DNA of 7,887 nucleotides from JANXLS01 sp038227045. Lineage in GTDB: Bacteria > Planctomycetota > SZUA-567 > H5-PLA8. The stretch is from positions 1-7,887 of the forward strand of contig JBBRQD010000185.1 of NCBI GenBank assembly GCA_038227045.1, in the 5' to 3' direction. A program made the translations under genes and the position numbers. The number at the start of each line of letters is the position of its first letter. Position 1 is the first letter of the stretch. Below the pieces are notes generated by a model that was not told the DNA's origin, did no database searches, and saw nothing but the letters and a program-made list of their open reading frames with translations. Shown one piece after another: positions 1 to 6,994 of the stretch.

Positions 1-1051
1 CATTCTTGGTATCGAATACTTCGGCCAGACCCGTGACCGTATCGGTCCCTTTGAGGCCACTGACGGTGGGTGTCGCGGTGGACGACGTATTACCGTCATA
101 GGCCTTGGTGTCAGTCGCGGCTGTAATCGTCAATGGTGCCTTCGTGATACTCAGCGAACCGCTACTAAACGTTATAGCGTAATTGCTGGAGGTCAACCCG
201 CTGGGCGTGATGACATATGTGCCGAAATTGATCGCGGCATGCGACGTACCACTGAAGCTTAATGTGCCACCCAGCACAGTGGAAGTCTCGCCGTTAACGA
301 ACCCGGAAATGGTCGCGCTGTAGCCGCCACTGTAAACCAAACCATCGTAGACCTTGGTTTTATTATCCGCCGTGACGGTAAGGGGCGCCTTATTAAAGAT
401 TAGACTTTTCGTATTGTTCGTGATGGCGTTAAAATTAACATCGCCAGCATAAGCGTAGGTGATCGGGTATGTGCCGAACGCCAACCCCGCAGTGGATAAA
501 CTGAACGAAAACGAGCCGTCTGCCGGACTAATCGCAACGGGGTGCGCGACACTGTTCACTGTGATCGTCACATTGCCGCTCGGAAATTGTGAGCCTTGCG
601 AAATGGTGCCTCCCAGCACAGTTGACGTAACGCCATAGGTAATCGTAGGCGCGCTCAAATTGCTGAACACCGGCGTGCTTTTGTTTACAACTATCCCCGA
701 CTGGCTCGCGGTAAGTGTTCCATCCGTCACCGTTACGCTGGCGGAGGCCGACGCCGAGGAAAATATAACCCCGCCGGTAAAGGTGTGAACGCCTGCATCG
801 GCGGCGGTAAACGTGTAATTAGCAGGCAGGGTGGTACCGGCGGGAACGGATGTGAATTGAATAGTTCCAAGGTAGCTGGTGTCTGCGCTGAGGTTGGCTT
901 TTAGTGCCATCACCGTGACGTCCGTCGCGATTCCCACTGAGCTTGGATTTGCGATACCCGAGACTTTCAGAGACTTAGCGGCGCCAGCACTGGCAGTGAA
1001 TGAAAACGACGCCAGTCCGATCGCCAGGCTACGTTTATAATTTGCGTTCAT
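1..1051 (-). CDS. Secreted Ig-like/MBG/YDG-repeat surface protein, C-terminus off the window (partial)
   Basis: This frame is open from an ATG at 1051 down to position 1 with no stop, giving 350 residues and continuing off the left edge. Residues 1-24 form a signal peptide (MNANYKRS, then a hydrophobic stretch ending in SAGA). Residues about 27-124 resemble the Ig-like module with LPANYTFTAADAGVHTF followed by a beta-rich tail. Residues about 125-220 form an Ig-like (Big_3-type) repeat ending in GTYPITYAYAGDVNFN. Residues about 221-304 form an MBG-type module (KAPLTVTADNKTKVYDG ... NYAITFSSGSLSITK). From residue 305 a YDG-type module begins (KAPLTITAATDTKAYDGNT). Such modules build long extracellular stalks or adhesins, often with a C-terminal anchor or sorting signal that is not visible here. 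The ATG has GGAG six bases upstream. Ser/Thr/Gly-rich composition fits an exported beta-rich protein. No catalytic domain is seen, so adhesion or structure is an inference from the family. Confidence 0.88.
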   Translation of the reverse strand, partial: MNANYKRSLAIGLASFSFTASAGAAKSLKVSGIANPSSVGIATDVTVMALKANLSADTSYLGTIQFTSVPAGTTLPANYTFTAADAGVHTFTGGVIFSSASASASVTVTDGTLTASQSGIVVNKSTPVFSNLSAPTITYGVTSTVLGGTISQGSQFPSGNVTITVNSVAHPVAISPADGSFSFSLSTAGLAFGTYPITYAYAGDVNFNAITNNTKSLIFNKAPLTVTADNKTKVYDGLVYSGGYSATISGFVNGETSTVLGGTLSFSGTSHAAINFGTYVITPSGLTSSNYAITFSSGSLSITKAPLTITAATDTKAYDGNTSSTATPTVSGLKGTDTVTGLAEVFDTKN

Positions 1052-1057
1052 ATAGCG

Positions 1058-1061
1058 CTCC
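1058..1061 (-). promoter_or_regulatory. Shine-Dalgarno site of the MBG/YDG gene
   Basis: On the minus strand the sequence reads GGAG, then six bases, then the ATG at 1051. It is the best ribosome binding site of the window and supports that start, together with the clean signal peptide that follows. Confidence 0.6.
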
Positions 1062-1100
1062 GACTAAAAAATTAAAGAAACGTTAATCGGTGCATTTAAT

Positions 1101-1129
1101 ACAATAAACAATCATCGCTTTTTCGACAA
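1101..1129 (-). promoter_or_regulatory. Candidate sigma70-like promoter for the MBG/YDG gene
   Basis: On the minus strand TTGTCG (1129-1124) and TATTGT (1106-1101) are separated by 17 bases; each matches 4 of 6 consensus positions. The surrounding DNA is clearly AT-rich compared with the coding regions, and the gene start lies about 50 bases downstream. PVC promoters are poorly characterised, so this is only a pattern match. Confidence 0.35.
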
Positions 1130-1415
1130 ATAATATTGATTTTAGGACAAAGCCGGGCGCCTTATCAGTCAACAGCGTATTGCATCTGCGACGAACTTTC
1201 GACGGCTGGATTCGCGAGTGCCAGGCCGAAGGGATTCCTCTGCAAATATGGCCGCACTTGCGTTGGTTGCTATGGCCGGTGGAACCTTTTCGCAAGCAAT
1301 AGCCGCCGTATAAAGGGCGCTTCAAAGCTCAATCCGACCGGGCACACCGGAGACAAGATGAATGCGCTTGCCGAACGCGTAACCAATTGCAGAATACTTC
1401 GCGCCCCCAGCTCCC

Positions 1416-1443
1416 TGTCCCAAATTGACAATCTATTGTCCCA
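1416..1443. repeat. TGTCCCA direct repeats flanking a GACAAT/ATTGTC dyad
   Basis: TGTCCCA occurs at 1416-1422 and again at 1437-1443, a 21-base period or about two helical turns. Between and overlapping the second copy is the dyad GACAAT-CT-ATTGTC (1427-1440). A perfect -35-like TTGACA lies at 1425-1430, but no good -10 follows at 16-18 bases (the best is CTCAAT, 3 of 6 matches). It could be an operator upstream of the cytochrome operon, a relic of a transposon end, or chance. Confidence 0.35.
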
Positions 1444-1469
1444 CAACTCAATCGGCCTTTACTGTACTA

Positions 1470-1477
1470 TGACGTCA
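1470..1477. promoter_or_regulatory. TGACGTCA palindrome upstream of the cytochrome operon
   Basis: A perfect 8-base palindrome lies about 60 bases before ATG 1537, followed by a TATATT hexamer (1484-1489) that matches 5 of 6 bases of a -10 box but lacks a good -35. The position fits an operator or promoter, yet short palindromes arise by chance, so this is a weak call. Confidence 0.2.
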
Positions 1478-1536
1478 GTGGACTATATTAAAGACTGTTC
1501 GGCTGACTCTGGAAGTTGCCGCAACGCATCGAGGAT

Positions 1537-4248
1537 ATGGTGAAATGTGGTACGCCAATGCCTAAATTTTCCGCCGTTGTCGCTCTTGCATTCCTGCTGG
1601 TATTAAGCTCAGCTCCGTTAAAAGCCGCGGGGGTTAACTTTCCCGCGCTTGATTCCAGCACACTGGATCCGGAGCTCAAGGGCCTGATTCTGATTGAGGA
1701 CTTGAATTGCGTGGCCTGCCACGCAGGCAAAGCATCCCTGGCCGTTCAATCGAAAAAAGCACCGCGGCTTTCCGAAGTCGGCTCTCGCGTCAACCCGAAT
1801 TATATCGAGACCTTTCTCCGCGATCCGCATGGGATTAAACCCGGCACCGCGATGCCGGACCTTTTGTCTCAATTGGGCGATTCGGAAAAAAAAGAAGTCG
1901 CAAAGTCCCTTACCCACTTTCTATTATCGCTCAAGAAAAACGATTTTTCTCTGCAACCGCCCGATTCCGTGGCCGCGCAATTTGGCGAACGCCTCTTTCA
2001 TTCGCGGGGATGCGCGGCGTGTCACTCACCGCGTGATGCAAAAGGCGCGGAGTTGCTCGCAGCGACATCCGTTCCTCTGGGTCAATTGGATAAGAAGTAC
2101 AGCGTCAAAAGTCTCGTCGATTTTCTGCGGCAACCGCACGCCAGCCGCCCATCCGGACGCATGCCCGATATGCACCTGCGCGGTGAAGACATCGAACGCA
2201 TCGCCCATTACCTCTTGCAGGATACCCGAGTACCCGGCCATCTTACCTATACTCTATATCGAGGCCAGGTGTGGGAAGGGCTAGACAGTGACAAAGTGAA
2301 AGCGGATCGAGCGGGAATCGTAAACGATTTTGCATTGGAAAGCCTGGGTGCCGTCCAACAACACACGGCCATCAAATACGAGGGATGGATCGACATTGCA
2401 CACGCGGGCCATTACTCGTTCTTTGTCCAAATGAATGGCGGTTCGGTACTCATCGACGGCAAGCAGTTGATCCAACAGGAACCCAGCGACCGGCGTGGAA
2501 TCAAAAAACTCGAAGGTGCCGTGGAGTTGGCAGCAGGCTGGCGAAAGATACAGATCACCTATTTTCATACCGGGCAAAAGCCAGTATTCTCCTTCGAAAT
2601 TGAAGGACCGCAATTGCAACGGCAGTCGATACCGTCGTCGATGCTTTCAATTTCCAACGAAAAAATTGCCGCCTTTGAACCACTCAAGGTAGACACCGAG
2701 CTCGCCGCGCGCGGGCAGGAGCAATTCGCCAAACTTAGCTGTGCGAATTGTCACAACGACCTCCAGATCCCCGCCAAACCCTTCACCGCCTTAGCAAAAC
2801 TCGACGCTGGACGCGGATGCTTGAGCGGCGCTGCTGGTCCGTGGCCACGCTTCGACCTCAACGCAGAACAGCGCACACGGATTTCCATGGCGCTACCCCA
2901 CGCCGAATTTCCAAATCTCAATGACAAACAGCTGCTGGACAAGACACTCGTCACATTCAACTGCATAGCCTGCCACGAGCGCAAGGGACTCGGCGGAATC
3001 ACGCCGGAACGCAACGCGCTTTTCACAGGCATTCGCCCCGAGCTGGGCGATCAGGGTCGCATTCCTCCGCCGCTGACTTTCGTCGGCGCGAAACTGAAAC
3101 CGGAGTGGATCACCGAAGTACTGCTGCGCGCGAAACGGCAACGCGATTACGTGGACGCCAGCATGCCGCAGTTTGGCGAAGCAAACGTCGGGCACCTCGT
3201 CGAGTTGCTCGGCAAAGTCGATGCACTCGAGACGGTGATCATCCCAAAAACCGCAAACATCGCAGAGGCTAAAAAAGCCGGATGCGAACTTCTGGGAACC
3301 TCCGGTTACTCCTGCATCGCCTGTCACGATTTCAACGGACAAAAAGCCGCCGGCCCCCGAGCACTCGACATCGTTTTCGCAACCGAACGCCTCAATAAAA
3401 ACTGGTTCCACCTTTATCTCAGAAACCCGATGCGCTTTCATCGGACCGGAATCATGCCCTCTTATTGGCCGGACGGCGAAGCCATGCGCAAGGACATCCT
3501 TGTCGGCGATTCCGCGCAACAGATCGAAGCGTTGTGGCTGTACCTCGAAGATGGCTCGCGCGGCAAAAAGCCCCTCGGGCTCTCCCGCCAATCCAGCGAA
3601 GTGCGTGTCGGAGACACGACGGAGATTTGCAGAGGCCGCGGGCCGGTTGGTTATCGAGGAATCGCTGTGGGCTATCCAGAACGCATCAGTCTCGCTTTCG
3701 ATTCGGAAGAAATGGCGCTTCGAGAACTTTGGAAGGGGGATTTTGCGAACGTTGATCTGGGATCCTTTAATCCGCGCGGAACTGACAAGATTGTTTTTCC
3801 AAAAGGAATACCCTTCCATTGCCTGAAATCGCTCGACGACAATTGGCCCTACAAGAGTAAGACGAATTACGCGTTCCCCCAGGATCAAGGCTACCAGTTT
3901 CGCGGTTACCACTTGGACGCCGCGCGAAGGCCCACGTTCTACTACCAATACGGAGTCATCGCAGTAGAAGATTTCTTTGAAGATGTTAAGACCAAAGATG
4001 GCAATGCGTACTTCAAGCGCACAATGGCTTTTGAAACACCGGCGGATCAATTGCCTTTTTACTTCAGAGCCGCGACGGGCAAGTCAGTTGCCAAAACAAC
4101 CGAACGTGTTTTCAAAATTGAAGCACTGCAACTGCGCATCACCAGCGACCACAAGGGTATCACGCGCGACGGCAATCCAGCCGAAGTACTCATCCCCTTG
4201 ACTCTGCCCAAAGGGCGCTCGACATTGTCACTGGAGTATCAATGGTAA
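1537..4248 (+). CDS. Secreted penta-heme cytochrome c with embedded PA14 domain and C-terminal beta-sandwich region
   Basis: The predicted product is a 903-residue exported electron carrier of the PVC multi-domain cytochrome type. Numbering from ATG 1537, a signal peptide spans about 1-31 (hydrophobic core VVALAFLLVLSSAPLKA). Five heme-attachment CXXCH motifs follow: CVACH 58-62, CAACH 159-163, CANCH 402-406, CIACH 476-480 and CIACH 593-597. Likely distal Met ligands are M106, M209, M543 and M640 (GTAMPD, GRMPDM, SMPQF, GIMPSYW); the third heme module has none at the usual place. Between hemes 2 and 3, about 236-370, a PA14-like domain (LTYTLYRGQVWEG, YEGWIDIAHAGHYSFFV, GWRKIQITYF) suggests carbohydrate binding. 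The region from about 686 to the end is a beta-rich module known next to PVC propeller/cytochrome proteins (YRGIAVGYPERISLAFD, YQFRGYHLDAARRPTFYYQ). The start is uncertain: TTG 1516, ATG 1537 (GAGG two bases upstream) and ATG 1558 are all in frame, and the last also keeps the signal peptide. The stop overlaps the next gene, implying translational coupling. Substrate and redox partner are inferred from context only. Confidence 0.9.
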   Translation: MVKCGTPMPKFSAVVALAFLLVLSSAPLKAAGVNFPALDSSTLDPELKGLILIEDLNCVACHAGKASLAVQSKKAPRLSEVGSRVNPNYIETFLRDPHGIKPGTAMPDLLSQLGDSEKKEVAKSLTHFLLSLKKNDFSLQPPDSVAAQFGERLFHSRGCAACHSPRDAKGAELLAATSVPLGQLDKKYSVKSLVDFLRQPHASRPSGRMPDMHLRGEDIERIAHYLLQDTRVPGHLTYTLYRGQVWEGLDSDKVKADRAGIVNDFALESLGAVQQHTAIKYEGWIDIAHAGHYSFFVQMNGGSVLIDGKQLIQQEPSDRRGIKKLEGAVELAAGWRKIQITYFHTGQKPVFSFEIEGPQLQRQSIPSSMLSISNEKIAAFEPLKVDTELAARGQEQFAKLSCANCHNDLQIPAKPFTALAKLDAGRGCLSGAAGPWPRFDLNAEQRTRISMALPHAEFPNLNDKQLLDKTLVTFNCIACHERKGLGGITPERNALFTGIRPELGDQGRIPPPLTFVGAKLKPEWITEVLLRAKRQRDYVDASMPQFGEANVGHLVELLGKVDALETVIIPKTANIAEAKKAGCELLGTSGYSCIACHDFNGQKAAGPRALDIVFATERLNKNWFHLYLRNPMRFHRTGIMPSYWPDGEAMRKDILVGDSAQQIEALWLYLEDGSRGKKPLGLSRQSSEVRVGDTTEICRGRGPVGYRGIAVGYPERISLAFDSEEMALRELWKGDFANVDLGSFNPRGTDKIVFPKGIPFHCLKSLDDNWPYKSKTNYAFPQDQGYQFRGYHLDAARRPTFYYQYGVIAVEDFFEDVKTKDGNAYFKRTMAFETPADQLPFYFRAATGKSVAKTTERVFKIEALQLRITSDHKGITRDGNPAEVLIPLTLPKGRSTLSLEYQW

Positions 4249-5897
4249 TCATGCGTCACTCAAGGCAACCCGAAAGAAAGAAACCGCAACCTTGCTTGAT
4301 CTTCTTGCCGTCTTCTTCGTTGCGTCGTCGCCGCGGTATTTTCTCAGTTACTCTGCAAAGGCGCGCGTCGAATAGGACAAAAATCTCCGTGCCATCTTGC
4401 GGTTTCTTTCTTTCGGATTGCCTGATTGCTCTCTCTCTTTTTATACTTTCCGCGCAGCTTTTCGGAGGCGAAGACCTCGGAGCAATGTGGGGCACCGCAA
4501 AAGAAGAGGCGAAATACTATCCCATCGTTAACATACCCATTCCGTCAAATATACCCATGCGCCCGGGCGGATTTGAAATCCTTCCCGACGGCCGGCTGGC
4601 GGTGGGCACGCGGCGCGGCGATATTTATTTTATCAAGGGCGCATTCGAATCTCCGCCCCTCCCGGAGTATCACCTCTTCGCCAGCGGCCAGGATGAGATC
4701 TTCTCGCTCGCCTGGAAAGACGGCGCAATGACAGCGGTAAGCTTTGGTGAAGTCACGCGCATCACCGACACCAGCGGCGATGGCGTTGCCGACAATTACG
4801 ACACGCTGACGAACAATTGGGGTTATGCCGAGGGCCACGAATTCGCCTTCGCCTCTAAGCACGATCCGGATGGCAACATCTGGGTGGCGCTGGGTCTGAG
4901 CGGCTCGTACGAATCGCACAATCTCTTCCGCGGTTGGGCCGTGAAAGTGACGCCGGACGGAAAAATGATTCCTGTCTGCAGCGGCCTTCGCAGCCCCGCC
5001 GGCGTGGGTCCGAATGCCGAAGGCGTGATGTTCGCGATCGAAAGCCAGGGGCCGTGGAATGGCTGCTGCTCGCTGAAACATCTTAAGGAGGGCGCGTTCC
5101 TTGGGCATCCCGCGAGTTACAATTGGTATCCCTTCGCCCCCGGCATCAAAGCCCCCGAGCTTAAACCCAATAGCAATTCGCGCATGGGTGTGGAGAAAAT
5201 GCGGGTCAAGGAATTGGTGCCGCCCGCAGTGCGCTTCCCCTATATTAAAATGGGCCGCTCGGTCTCTGGATTCCGACTCAATAAAACCGGCGGCAAATTT
5301 GGCCCCTTCGACAACCAGATTTTCATTGGCGACTACACTCTCAGCATCATCATGCGCGCGACGACCGAGCAGATTAACGGCGTGTGGCAGGGTGCCTGCT
5401 ACCCGTTCCGCGAAGGCCTCGCTACTGGAATCATGAATGTGGAATTTTCTCCAAAAGGCCAACTTATCGCTGGAGGCTTCACCACAAACAGTCAGTGGCC
5501 TGTGCGGGGAACCGAACCTTTTGCGATTCAGCGATTAGACTGGAGCGGCATCGTCCCCTTCGAAATCAAAGAGATTAACATCAAGAAAGACGGCTTCCTT
5601 ATCACCTTCACCAAACCCGTCGATAAACAAATCGCCGCCAAAACCAATGTGTACAACATCACCACCTACACCCACATTTATCAGGGCTCTTATGGCAGTC
5701 CCGAAGTGGACCAGACGACAGCCAACGTGACCAGCGCTGTTCCATCGGAAGATGGACTCTCGGTAATGGTGCACGTGGAGAGAATCATCGAAGACCATAT
5801 CCATGATTTCGATCTATCGAAAATGACGTCGCAGGAAGGGCAGCATCTTGTTCACAACAAGGCGTACTATACGGTAAATGAAATTCCAAAAAACTAG
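4242..5897 (+). CDS. Secreted beta-propeller protein, sorbosone/PQQ-dehydrogenase-like, PVC type
   Basis: The frame encodes 551 residues from ATG 4242. The first 60 residues are unusual: Arg/Lys-rich and encoded largely by a palindromic element (4263-4423). A hydrophobic signal segment follows at 59-75 (CLIALSLFILSAQLF), then the mature region from about GGEDLGAMWG. Residues about 105-430 show propeller-blade patterns typical of PVC 'membrane-bound dehydrogenase' proteins: GGFEILPDGRLAVGTRRGDIY, an EF-hand-like calcium loop DTSGDGVADNYD (176-187), DPDGNIWVALG, CSGLRSPAGVGPNAEG, ESQGPWNG, and GQLIAGGFTTNSQWPVRG. The last 120 residues form a beta-rich tail (FEIKEINIKKDGFLITFTKP ... HNKAYYTVNEIP). 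The family may match DUF6797-type annotation, which I cannot confirm. The ATG overlaps the upstream TAA as ATGGTAA, so expression is probably coupled to the cytochrome. Alternative starts are ATG 4251 and GTG 4389 (AGGA eleven bases upstream), the latter giving a shorter signal peptide. PQQ binding and substrate are not shown by the sequence. Confidence 0.87.
   Translation: MVIMRHSRQPERKKPQPCLIFLPSSSLRRRRGIFSVTLQRRASNRTKISVPSCGFFLSDCLIALSLFILSAQLFGGEDLGAMWGTAKEEAKYYPIVNIPIPSNIPMRPGGFEILPDGRLAVGTRRGDIYFIKGAFESPPLPEYHLFASGQDEIFSLAWKDGAMTAVSFGEVTRITDTSGDGVADNYDTLTNNWGYAEGHEFAFASKHDPDGNIWVALGLSGSYESHNLFRGWAVKVTPDGKMIPVCSGLRSPAGVGPNAEGVMFAIESQGPWNGCCSLKHLKEGAFLGHPASYNWYPFAPGIKAPELKPNSNSRMGVEKMRVKELVPPAVRFPYIKMGRSVSGFRLNKTGGKFGPFDNQIFIGDYTLSIIMRATTEQINGVWQGACYPFREGLATGIMNVEFSPKGQLIAGGFTTNSQWPVRGTEPFAIQRLDWSGIVPFEIKEINIKKDGFLITFTKPVDKQIAAKTNVYNITTYTHIYQGSYGSPEVDQTTANVTSAVPSEDGLSVMVHVERIIEDHIHDFDLSKMTSQEGQHLVHNKAYYTVNEIPKN
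4263..4423. repeat. 161-base palindromic (MITE/REP-like) element inside the propeller gene 5' end
   Basis: The left arm 4263-4289 and right arm 4397-4423 are inverted repeats matching at 26 of 27 positions. The core CCGAAAGAAAGAAACCGCAA (4270-4289) is perfectly complementary to 4397-4416; the single mismatch pairs 4269 with 4417, and AGGCAA/TTGCCT closes the ends. The 107-base interior is unlike the flanking coding sequence (CTTCTTGCCGTCTTCTTCG, then a CGTCGTCGCCGCGG stretch). Both strands are open across it: the plus frame reads RQPERKKPQ in one arm and CGFFLSDC in the other, and the minus frame gives near-identical peptides, as a palindrome must. No clear target-site duplication is seen at the edges. 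In mRNA the arms could pair into a long stem just after the ATG of the second gene. Confidence 0.8.
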
Positions 5898-5913
5898 AAA
5901 CGGTACTATCACA

Positions 5914-6942
5914 ATGTTCAACCGATTCATACCATTGTTCTGTTCCATCGCCATCGTTGCAATTGCCAGCATCGCTCATTCGGCCGATGATCCGCAATGG
6001 CTGTCCTACCCAGGTGGCGAAGGTCCCGGAAAAGGCAAACGCATAGTGCTGATCGCTGCCGATCAGGAATATCGCAGTGAACAATCGATGCCGATGATGG
6101 CGAAGATTCTCAGCACGCACCACGGCTTTGACTGCACCGTCTTGTTCGCGGTCAACGAAAAGGGCGAAGTCGATCCAACCATGCCGGTTTACCCCGAGAA
6201 GGACAAGGAATTCAAGCAGCATCACATACCTGGATTGGAGCAGCTCGCTTCTGCCGATTTGGTTATTTTTTTCCCACGACTGCTTACGCTCCCCGTGGCA
6301 GAAAGGGAACTCATTGTCAAATACATCGATTCCGGCAAGCCCATTATTTCAATACGGACGGGAAATCACGGCTTTCACGCCGCACTGCCCTACAAGATCG
6401 ACGGCAAGAATGTGAACTGGGGCGGTGATATTCTGGGCGGTTCATTCATGGAGCATCATGGCCGCTGGCACGCCGACTCCACACGCGGCATAATTGTGCC
6501 TGAGCAAAAGGATCATCCAATCCTCATCGGCGTAAGCGACATCTGGGGGAATTCGGACGTGTACCGAACCTACAAAAAGGGAGGAAGTCTGCCCGCAGAC
6601 TGTACCGCGCTGGTCTGGGGCCAGCCGCTAATTGGTCGCAACCACGACGACGCACCGAATCCAAAATTAGAGCCGCTGCCCGTCGCCTGGTTCAAAAACT
6701 GGACGACCTCCGAAAGCAAAACCGCCCGCGTCTTTCAATCCACTATGGGCAGCGGAAGCGATCTTGAATGCGCGGGTTTGCGCCGGCTGATCATCAACGC
6801 GGCCTATTGGGGAATGGGCATGGAAGCCGCCATCACGCCCACCCTGAGCGTTGATATTGTCGGCACGTATAAGCCGCTCGAAAGCGGTTTCAACTATAAA
6901 GATCTTGGCGTCGTCCCGAAGCCACCGTCAGCCTATAAATAG
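5914..6942 (+). CDS. Secreted ThuA-like domain protein
   Basis: From ATG 5914 the product has 342 residues. A typical signal peptide is present (MFNRFIPLFCSIAIVAIASIAHS, predicted cut before ADDPQW). The ThuA-like fold, related to class I glutamine amidotransferases, is supported by the first strand and turn KRIVLIAADQEYRSEQS (42-58), by DLVIFFPRLLTLPVAERELI (115-134) and KPIISIRTGNHGFHA (142-156), by HGRWH (182-186), and by the C-terminal signature ARVFQSTMGSGSDLECAGLR (271-290) followed by LIINAAYWGMG. The amidotransferase nucleophilic Cys is not at the expected elbow, where RTGNHGF is found; that is common in ThuA relatives. ThuA was named from trehalose utilisation, and PVC relatives are abundant in secreted sugar-processing loci, but the reaction is unknown. 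The gene starts 16 bases after the upstream stop and is probably the last of the operon. An in-frame ATG at 5878 would overlap the previous gene by 20 bases and add 12 residues; I prefer 5914 because of the clean signal peptide, although neither has a good ribosome binding site. Confidence 0.87.
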   Translation: MFNRFIPLFCSIAIVAIASIAHSADDPQWLSYPGGEGPGKGKRIVLIAADQEYRSEQSMPMMAKILSTHHGFDCTVLFAVNEKGEVDPTMPVYPEKDKEFKQHHIPGLEQLASADLVIFFPRLLTLPVAERELIVKYIDSGKPIISIRTGNHGFHAALPYKIDGKNVNWGGDILGGSFMEHHGRWHADSTRGIIVPEQKDHPILIGVSDIWGNSDVYRTYKKGGSLPADCTALVWGQPLIGRNHDDAPNPKLEPLPVAWFKNWTTSESKTARVFQSTMGSGSDLECAGLRRLIINAAYWGMGMEAAITPTLSVDIVGTYKPLESGFNYKDLGVVPKPPSAYK

Positions 6943-6994
6943 GACGCGATTTATTTGCTAGCATAATGAGTCCGTTGACACACGCCTTTCCATT
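6943..6994. other. Convergent 52-base gap between ThuA-like and M24 genes
   Basis: Two oppositely oriented genes end here. The only symmetry seen is ATAAAT (6935-6940, overlapping the ThuA stop) with ATTTAT (6949-6954), an A/T-only six-base stem with an eight-base loop. It is too weak to call a terminator, and no GC-rich stem with a T-run is visible on either strand. Confidence 0.5.

Larger units (their letters stand above)
1052..1536. other. Divergent intergenic region without a convincing gene
   Basis: This stretch separates the minus-strand surface protein gene from the plus-strand cytochrome operon. About 1052-1140 is AT-rich and promoter-like for the minus-strand gene. The remaining 400 bases have mixed composition. 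Open frames of 80 codons (1083-1325, minus) and 135 codons (1136-1543, plus) exist, but their products are rich in Cys, Arg and Ser, have no domain-like pattern and no ribosome binding site. A short plus-strand frame at 1218-1313 encodes a signal-peptide-like sequence and may be a gene relic. A dyad with flanking direct repeats lies at 1416-1443, and an 8-base palindrome TGACGTCA at 1470-1477. No tRNA, riboswitch or strong terminator hairpin was recognised. Confidence 0.6.

Noticed and set aside
1136..1543. 135-codon plus-strand open frame in the intergenic region
   Set aside because: The product is Cys/Ser/Arg-rich without pattern, hydrophobic core or domain; there is no ribosome binding site and it runs into the cytochrome start in another frame.
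2893..4050. 385-codon minus-strand open frame opposite the cytochrome gene
   Set aside because: It is the antisense of strongly supported coding sequence with five CXXCH motifs and PVC-type domains; its product has no recognisable features.
4320..4360. Possible twin-arginine signal (LRRRRGIFSV) in the propeller N-terminus
   Set aside because: The spacing after RR does not fit RRxFLK, and about 25 polar residues separate it from the hydrophobic segment; the arginines come from the palindromic element.
4545..5462. 305-codon minus-strand open frame opposite the propeller gene
   Set aside because: It is the shadow of the propeller frame, caused by codon bias on the plus strand; no domain or start signal is seen.
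5914..5990. Lipoprotein signal in the ThuA-like protein (PLFC near the start)
   Set aside because: The Cys comes before the hydrophobic core and the preceding residues do not form a lipobox; an ordinary signal peptide cut at AHS-AD fits better.
6935..6956. Terminator hairpin after the ThuA-like gene
   Set aside because: The stem is six A/T pairs only, without a T-run placed after it.
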